Both the position numbers and the translations under genes were made by a program. The notes beneath the pieces are model-generated. The model was not told where the DNA came from. It saw only the letters and a list, made by a program, of their open reading frames with translations, and made no database searches. From assembly GCA_022747635.1 (NCBI GenBank), contig JAKTNV010000003.1:45807475-45871474 (forward strand): 64,000 bases of DNA, given 5' to 3'. Shown in pieces: positions 61,401 to 64,000 of the stretch (position 1 is the stretch's first letter; each line of letters begins with the position of its first letter). This stretch comes from Hetaerina americana. Its lineage: Eukaryota; Arthropoda; Insecta; Odonata; Calopterygidae.

Positions 61401-63917
61401 GCATGCATAACATAACGACATTTCCCCGCGCTAAATCTTTTTCTCGCTCCAAATGCTTTTTAATTCCCTTCGTGCAGCTGAAAACGCTTATTATTATTAT
61501 GCATTTCGCGGTCTCGCTATCAATACGCACTCTTTATGGGTATTAAGTGTTAAAGATGAATAAATTAAACGAAAAAAATTTTTTTATCAGTTGACACGAG
61601 GAGAGATTGCATTGCCCAAACGCACTCTCCAACTCGGTTTTGGATTCGACTTGGTACCGCAGCAGTAATAAAGCACGTACCTACGTGGATGCATAAAGTA
61701 TGTAGAAAGTACGTACGTATTAGTGCGTATGTACTTAGTATTCTCATAGTGATACGCGGGTCACTACTGCTGGAGTAAACTCCCCTTAAACAATGACTTC
61801 GTTTTTAAGTACGAATAACAAGGGTCACTGGGGATCACAAACTCGGGGGAGTTTGCTTGTGTTCGCTAAACTTTCCTCATTTTAATTTCGATTAAAAAAT
61901 ATTTTCGTTAACTTTCCCTGTCCTCGCCATTTTGTGCTCACTAAAAGTACTGCTTTAAGTAATTCCTTGTTTAACGACCATGGTGACGTACTTTATTAAT
62001 CTATTCTCTTGCTATACTGTATATCCTCTCCTCTACACATCACCTCACAAAATCCTCCAATCTTCGCTCGTGTTCTCTTTTCAATGCCCAAATTTCCGGA
62101 CCATTTAATATAATGCTCCCCAATAAAAGTTTTCACTGGAAAATTTTACATTTTCATGATTTCCTGTCGTTTAAGTTCTCTTGTTTGCAACGCTGACGCG
62201 AATATATGAGTTGTTAATCTTATGTTCTTCCCTAACCACCCATTTTTATCTTGGACGCCACCTGAATGTGTGAAACATTTCCCATGCCTTTGGTCTTGTA
62301 TTTATCCCCTTCTTCTTGAATTTCGATGTTTAGTTTAGCCTCCCCATTTCTTGAAAATCACATTATTTTCGATTTGTATGATATATTCCCGTATGTCGAT
62401 TTGTATGATATATCCGTTTCAGAATTTTCAAAATGATTCAATTGAAAACTCTCGACGACATTCTGTTGGCTGAGTGGTTAATCCCAATTTATTATTATTC
62501 AGCTCGCGGCCACTCATTTCTAGATTAAAACTTTCCCACGTTTTCAAATTACAGGCAGAAGAACAGGATTTTTTAGTACAGGAGTCGTTGTGAACCTGCC
62601 GCATCACTCCAAAAACTAAAAATACATGTATCTAAGGTGATTAACCACATTCGTTAGATAGATATTATATAGTAGTCCATTTCACCCTTTCTTATATTTA
62701 GTTCTCTTGCCGTACTGGTAGGGTTTGCCCTTCCCATTTATCCTGGTCTATTAGTTATTCTTACCATCGTTTCCTTGCTTTGTCAGTTGTTTATATCTTC
62801 GCGCCGAAGAGGATCCATGCAACGTTAACCGCATGATTCGCAATAACTTAGTGTGACTTAAAAGCCACCCCAACTCACCGCAAACGCTTACGATTCTAAT
62901 TCTAAATCACGTATGCATGTATAAATTATTCATTAATCAGCCCTCTACCGCAATAACGATTATGACGTATTGCGTTTATTTAAAAGGTGTCATTATTACT
63001 TTACAATAATCATATTTTAACTGGTACTGTATGTATATACGAGTGCATATCTGATGTTACTTAAAACTAACTGTTTCTAAAGATAAAGAACTTGAAATAT
63101 CATTCTCCCTTCTGGAATATTTGTAAGCAAATCTTGTGTAACGGTCGTTGCTGCTAGTATTGTATTGGTTAAATATAAAAAATACAACAAGCATTACTTC
63201 ATCGCATTGCATAGAGGTTTGATAGCGATACTTTTACACCTAATTGACTCTTGGCGACGATAAAATAGCTCAACCCCCCAAAATACTGATATACTTACAA
63301 AAACTTAAATTGATGTAATTAGGATATTATTAATACTTCTTTATTCTAATGCGAACATTGGAGAGCACTTTGAGTGAGTACGCCGTCCGTCAGATGGGAC
63401 GTTAAGCCGCGGACCCCTTGGCGCCTTTCGTAAAGAGTAGGCTAATGCCAACGCCGGGTTTCCCTCCTCCCTTCATCCTTTCCTATCCATTCGCTATGGC
63501 GCAAATGACCTCAGCTATTGGTCACCTCCCCTAATTACTACTACTACGAACATTGAACGCATTTGTGGCCCTAAAAATATATTATCCAGTATAAGTCCCT
63601 CTGATGGAAAATAGTGACGAGTTAATTTTTTTCATGAAATTTCGTTCTAAAAAGAAGGCGACATGAGGCAATTAATGAAATTCATTTTTACATCAATGAA
63701 CTTAATTAATGCGGTGGTATTTTATTTTACTAATAAATTAGTCCATTAATGATTTGAACTGTCTTCCCATCAGGTCCTCTGCGGTACCAATTGTAAGTGG
63801 GTTCCGGTTTCAGGAGACAATATTCCATCCAATGCTGTCCATGGTGGGTACACAGAGCACGGCGAAGTTCTTTATATCGGACGAGCCAGATATGGGGCAA
63901 CTGCAATAGTTGGAAAG
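43391..63917 (+). CDS. Gene 2: Methyltransf_FA (x2) - DM9 repeat protein, incomplete at the right edge
   Basis: Exons 43391-43403 (tentative), 49094-49259, 53670-53905, 55150-55575, 58671-58909 and 63774-63917 join in phase into 408 codons without a stop; the gene runs past the window. Residues about 8-138 and 145-280 are two copies of the domain named Methyltransf_FA (farnesoic-acid O-methyltransferase type): [55 protein letters not shown]; and [50 protein letters not shown]. From about 298 on are DM9 (DUF3421) repeats: [35 protein letters not shown]; then [30 protein letters not shown]. Despite its name, the first domain has no proven methyltransferase activity; DM9 proteins bind carbohydrates in some invertebrates. 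A secreted or cytosolic lectin-like role is inference. No signal peptide is seen. Confidence 0.8.
43404..46770 (+). other. Gene 2 first intron, left part, no gene seen
   Basis: No coding exon is supported. At about 44915-45010, on the minus strand, GCAAATGACCTCAGCTATCG and GGTCACCT match a retroelement-3'-end-like repeat also present at 63500-63530. The short open frames at 43.6, 45.0 and 46.0 kb show no motifs. Confidence 0.35.
44915..45010 (-). repeat. Dispersed repeat, probable retroelement 3' end
   Basis: The minus strand shares CAAATGACCTCAGCTATNGG and TCACCT with 63507-63532. A short degenerate repeat follows in both copies. The shared core followed by a simple tail is typical of non-LTR 3' ends. 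Confidence 0.4.
46814..46852 (-). ncRNA. Hammerhead ribozyme motif, PLE-2 left end
   Basis: Minus strand: GTAC, CTGATGA, GACTC-TGT-GAGTT hairpin, GAAACGCGTC, GTAC. Stem I pairs GTAC with GTAC; stem III is the palindrome ACGCGT; the predicted cleavage is after GTC. All core boxes are intact. Confidence 0.72.
46895..47199 (+). pseudogene. PLE-2 GIY-YIG endonuclease C-terminal fragment
   Basis: Reads [46 protein letters not shown], then a short tail to a stop at 47199. This is the part of the GIY-YIG domain after the YVGQTGR motif; RT and the first half of the endonuclease are missing. It matches the same part of PLE-3 ([20 protein letters not shown]). Confidence 0.8.
47190..47625 (+). repeat. 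Pyrimidine-rich tract of PLE-2
   Basis: About 430 bases strongly biased to C and T with several runs of 6-9 C, between the endonuclease frame and the right end. It corresponds to the shorter tract in PLE-1. Confidence 0.7.
47670..47709 (+). ncRNA. Hammerhead ribozyme motif, PLE-2 right end
   Basis: GTAC, CTGATGA, GACTC-TGT-GAGTT hairpin, GAAACGCGTC, GTATG. Identical to the left end except for one base in stem I, which still allows a G-U pair. Confidence 0.72.
48047..48335 (-). pseudogene. Non-LTR retrotransposon C-terminal fragment
   Basis: Minus strand reads [56 protein letters not shown]. This is the usual end of Jockey/L2-type ORF2 proteins (KSFxVxACRxWNxLPxxLRExxSixxFKrxLhxxLL). A frameshift lies near 48140. 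Only the last ~90 codons remain. Confidence 0.6.
49094..49259 (+). CDS. Gene 2 exon 2 (first Methyltransf_FA domain, N-terminal half)
   Basis: Bounded by CTCTTTACAG and GTAATT. It encodes [37 protein letters not shown] and then [11 protein letters not shown]. The HIALTSGP and [11 protein letters not shown] stretches are typical of this domain. It ends with two bases of a Lys codon completed in exon 3. Confidence 0.85.
49560..49955 (+). pseudogene. LINE-2 RT fragment, left part (interrupted by nested insertions)
   Basis: Frame [20 protein letters not shown], then [20 protein letters not shown] (catalytic DD) and [20 protein letters not shown], broken at 49955 by a LINE-A-type 3' end. The reading upstream of about 49690 has stops. 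The protein continues, with about 85 bp of overlap, at 52285. Confidence 0.75.
49956..50428 (-). mobile_element. LINE-A family 3' end, copy B
   Basis: From the CATCTACATCTACATAATAC terminus to AACACATAA this matches the LINE-A 3'UTR at 40007-40480 with scattered differences, including a 7-bp deletion (GGGACTGAAAGGG). It stops abruptly where PLE-3 begins. Confidence 0.85.
50461..50499 (-). ncRNA. Hammerhead ribozyme motif, PLE-3 3' end
   Basis: Minus strand: GTAC, CTGATGA, ACC-GCAAGTT-GGT hairpin, GAAACGCGTT, GTAC. Stem I is GTAC/GTAC, stem III the palindrome ACGCGT, and the predicted cleavage is after GTT. The core boxes are intact. Confidence 0.72.
50536..51827 (-). CDS. PLE-3 reverse transcriptase - GIY-YIG endonuclease (5'-truncated, open frame)
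   Basis: About 430 codons are open. RT part: [32 protein letters not shown] (catalytic YVDD), [19 protein letters not shown]. After a linker comes the GIY-YIG domain: [65 protein letters not shown]. The order RT then GIY-YIG defines Penelope-like proteins. The first RT Asp (in the FDVxSLFT motif just before FTCVP) is cut off by the 5' break, so the enzyme is not functional as it stands. The first dozen residues of the open frame (to about SCGSDV) come from LINE sequence, not from the PLE. Confidence 0.88.
51829..52231 (-). mobile_element. LINE-A family 3' fragment, copy B'
   Basis: From CATCACTACCACATGAAAAT to AATGTATGTAA it matches LINE-A 40276-40675. About 200 bp of it (to 52033) repeat what is present in copy B on the other side of PLE-3, but with different diagnostic bases: TTTGCCCCCGCGG here against TTTCCCCCCGCGG in B, and no 7-bp deletion. 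Confidence 0.82.
52285..53060 (+). pseudogene. LINE-2 RT fragment, C-terminal part
   Basis: Open to a TAA at 53060: [114 protein letters not shown]. This is the thumb and C-terminal part of a Jockey-group ORF2, about 250 codons without a stop. It is joined to unrelated tandem AGCTTACATAGAGCA repeats at 52245-52285 instead of its own 5' part, so it cannot be translated as a whole. Confidence 0.82.
53061..53305 (+). repeat. LINE-2 3'UTR and simple tail
   Basis: After the ORF2 stop there are three copies of TTGTATGTGATGTGGA-like units (53085-53155) and then a terminal AAATAAATAAAT, the simple-repeat tail of a non-LTR element. Confidence 0.6.
53670..53905 (+). CDS. Gene 2 exon 3 (first Methyltransf_FA domain, C-terminal half)
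   Basis: Bounded by TTTTTGTCAG and GTAGTA. It continues [20 protein letters not shown] and encodes [36 protein letters not shown] and [12 protein letters not shown]. The pattern SVIRRNRQ, FWIxW, WDPxPFPVSYxGVxTGxGAxGEW is the classic second half of this domain. The phases match on both sides. Confidence 0.88.
53906..55149 (+). other. Gene 2 intron 3, no further gene seen
   Basis: AT-rich intron with no supported exon or element. The 71-codon open frame at 54172 carries no motif. Confidence 0.4.
55150..55575 (+). CDS. Gene 2 exon 4 (second Methyltransf_FA domain)
   Basis: Bounded by TTCCTTCCCAG and GTCAGG. This single exon encodes a whole domain: [100 protein letters not shown]. The first domain is split over two exons while this one is not, suggesting duplication followed by intron gain or loss. 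It has a visibly higher GC content than its flanks. Confidence 0.88.
55576..58670 (+). other. Gene 2 intron 4, no gene seen
   Basis: An AATGA-type microsatellite at 56155-56205 is flanked by two copies of AGTAATGCTTCCTGTACAG (56123-56141, 56211-56229). About 56640-57350 is C- and T-rich without a recognisable element. The 138-codon frame at 56196 has no domain I know. A SINE-like GTGGTCGCGGGTTTGATTTCC lies near 58333. Confidence 0.4.
58671..58909 (+). CDS. Gene 2 exon 5 (first DM9 repeat)
   Basis: Starts after TTTTTGCACATGCCCTCAG, the only upstream acceptor whose phase fits exon 4 (one base carried, giving Glu). The acceptor at 58597 is in the wrong phase. It ends TTCCAG|GTAGGT in phase 0. 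It encodes [40 protein letters not shown] and [20 protein letters not shown], one DM9 (DUF3421) repeat. Confidence 0.85.
59170..59909 (-). mobile_element. LINE-A family 3' end, copy C
   Basis: From the CATCTACATCTACATAATAC terminus to TCTAAATTTATTTAATAAT this matches LINE-A 40007-40740 closely: the 3'UTR and the last ~65 codons of ORF2. It is 5'-truncated and inserted in intron 5 of gene 2. The reverse transcriptase core is absent. Confidence 0.88.
60064..61003 (+). mobile_element. Mariner-4: decayed mariner in a gene 2 intron
   Basis: Ends AGAGGTGTGTTCAAAAAGTA (after TA 60062-60063) and the inverted CTTTTGGAAGACACCTCG (before TA 61004-61005). It is the same subfamily as mariner-3 by its ends and transposase, with the N-terminal DNA-binding part deleted. 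Confidence 0.82.
60145..60940 (+). pseudogene. Mariner-4 transposase pseudogene
   Basis: Landmarks in shifting frames: [20 protein letters not shown] (the former helix before AAKFVPK), [34 protein letters not shown], then an open stretch at 60550-60858 with [40 protein letters not shown] and [20 protein letters not shown]. The second and third catalytic Asp positions (HDNAP, SDLAPCD) remain, but ITGDESW has been lost to a stop and the N-terminal third is deleted. Confidence 0.8.
61004..63370 (+). other. Gene 2 intron 5, middle part, no gene seen
   Basis: A short CT microsatellite at 61021-61040. The stretch 61400-61860 is richer in CG and contains TACGT repeats (GTACGTACGTATTAGTGCG) but no exon that I can support. 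No recognisable transposon. Confidence 0.35.
63385..63545 (+). repeat. Dispersed repeat, probable retroelement 3' end
   Basis: GATGGGACGTTAAGCCGCGG and then GCGCCTTTCGTAAAGAGTAG, GCAAATGACCTCAGCTATTG and GGTCACCT, ending in an ATTACTACTACTAC tail. It is GC-richer than its flanks, shares its end with 44915-45010 and looks like the 3'UTR of an RTE-type non-LTR element. No coding part is attached. Confidence 0.5.
63774..63917 (+). CDS. Gene 2 exon 6 (second DM9 repeat, start)
   Basis: Bounded by TTCCCATCAG and GTAACC; 48 codons, phase 0 at both ends. It encodes [20 protein letters not shown] and [20 protein letters not shown], then GATAIVGK. Together with exon 5 it gives the VL..-W-x(n)-NIPxxAVxGG-xxxGExLYIGRA pattern of DM9. 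The repeat continues in an exon beyond the window. Confidence 0.88.
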
Positions 63918-64000
63918 GTAACCACATTAAAAAAATTAATATATGCATTAAATAAAACCACTTAAATAAGTAGCTCGCTATTTCTATAATTACAGCATAT

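Overview
The window is a piece of an arthropod nuclear genome, most likely from an insect with a fairly large genome. It is AT-rich, has short coding exons with GT-AG introns of several kilobases, and is full of mariner, Penelope-like and non-LTR elements plus tRNA-derived repeats. Nothing in it looks prokaryotic. I cannot name the species.

Two host genes are supported, both on the + strand. Gene 1 (about 3.0-30.4 kb) has twelve coding exons whose phases all agree. They encode a complete 575-residue protein with a lysine-rich N-terminal part, a winged-helix-like DNA-binding domain (about residues 177-235) and a C-terminal nucleoside-phosphorylase-like (PNP_UDP_1) domain (about 250-568). Gene 2 (from about 43.4 kb to beyond the right edge) has five firm exons and one tentative micro-exon. 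They encode two farnesoic-acid-O-methyltransferase-type (Methyltransf_FA) domains followed by DM9 (DUF3421) repeats.

Mobile DNA accounts for most recognisable sequence outside the exons. Intron 6 of gene 1 (numbering introns after the coding exons they follow; this one lies between the two winged-helix exons) holds a nearly intact mariner with 152-bp apparently identical terminal inverted repeats, ending 28 bp before the next exon. Another gene 1 intron holds a decayed mariner and a Penelope-like element (PLE-1), and another an internally deleted mariner. The intergenic region (30.4-43.4 kb) holds an RTE-like reverse-transcriptase fragment, a 190-bp collapsed Penelope element, and a mariner with a 2.3-kb 5'-truncated LINE (open RT frame) inserted in it. 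The introns of gene 2 hold PLE-2, a LINE tail, a triple nest (LINE-2 / LINE-A-type 3' ends / PLE-3), a further LINE 3' end and another decayed mariner.

The most notable theme is Penelope biology. Three PLEs with GIY-YIG endonuclease tails carry terminal repeats, inverted at both ends of PLE-1 and PLE-2, that contain hammerhead-ribozyme-like cores (CTGATGA ... hairpin ... GAAA, then a palindromic stem III). A fourth locus keeps only the two inverted ends, a tail and a probable old target duplication. Hammerhead motifs in PLEs are already described; the collapsed element and the nested junctions with overlapping ends are what I would look at first. All calls come from reading the sequence; no alignment or database search was run.
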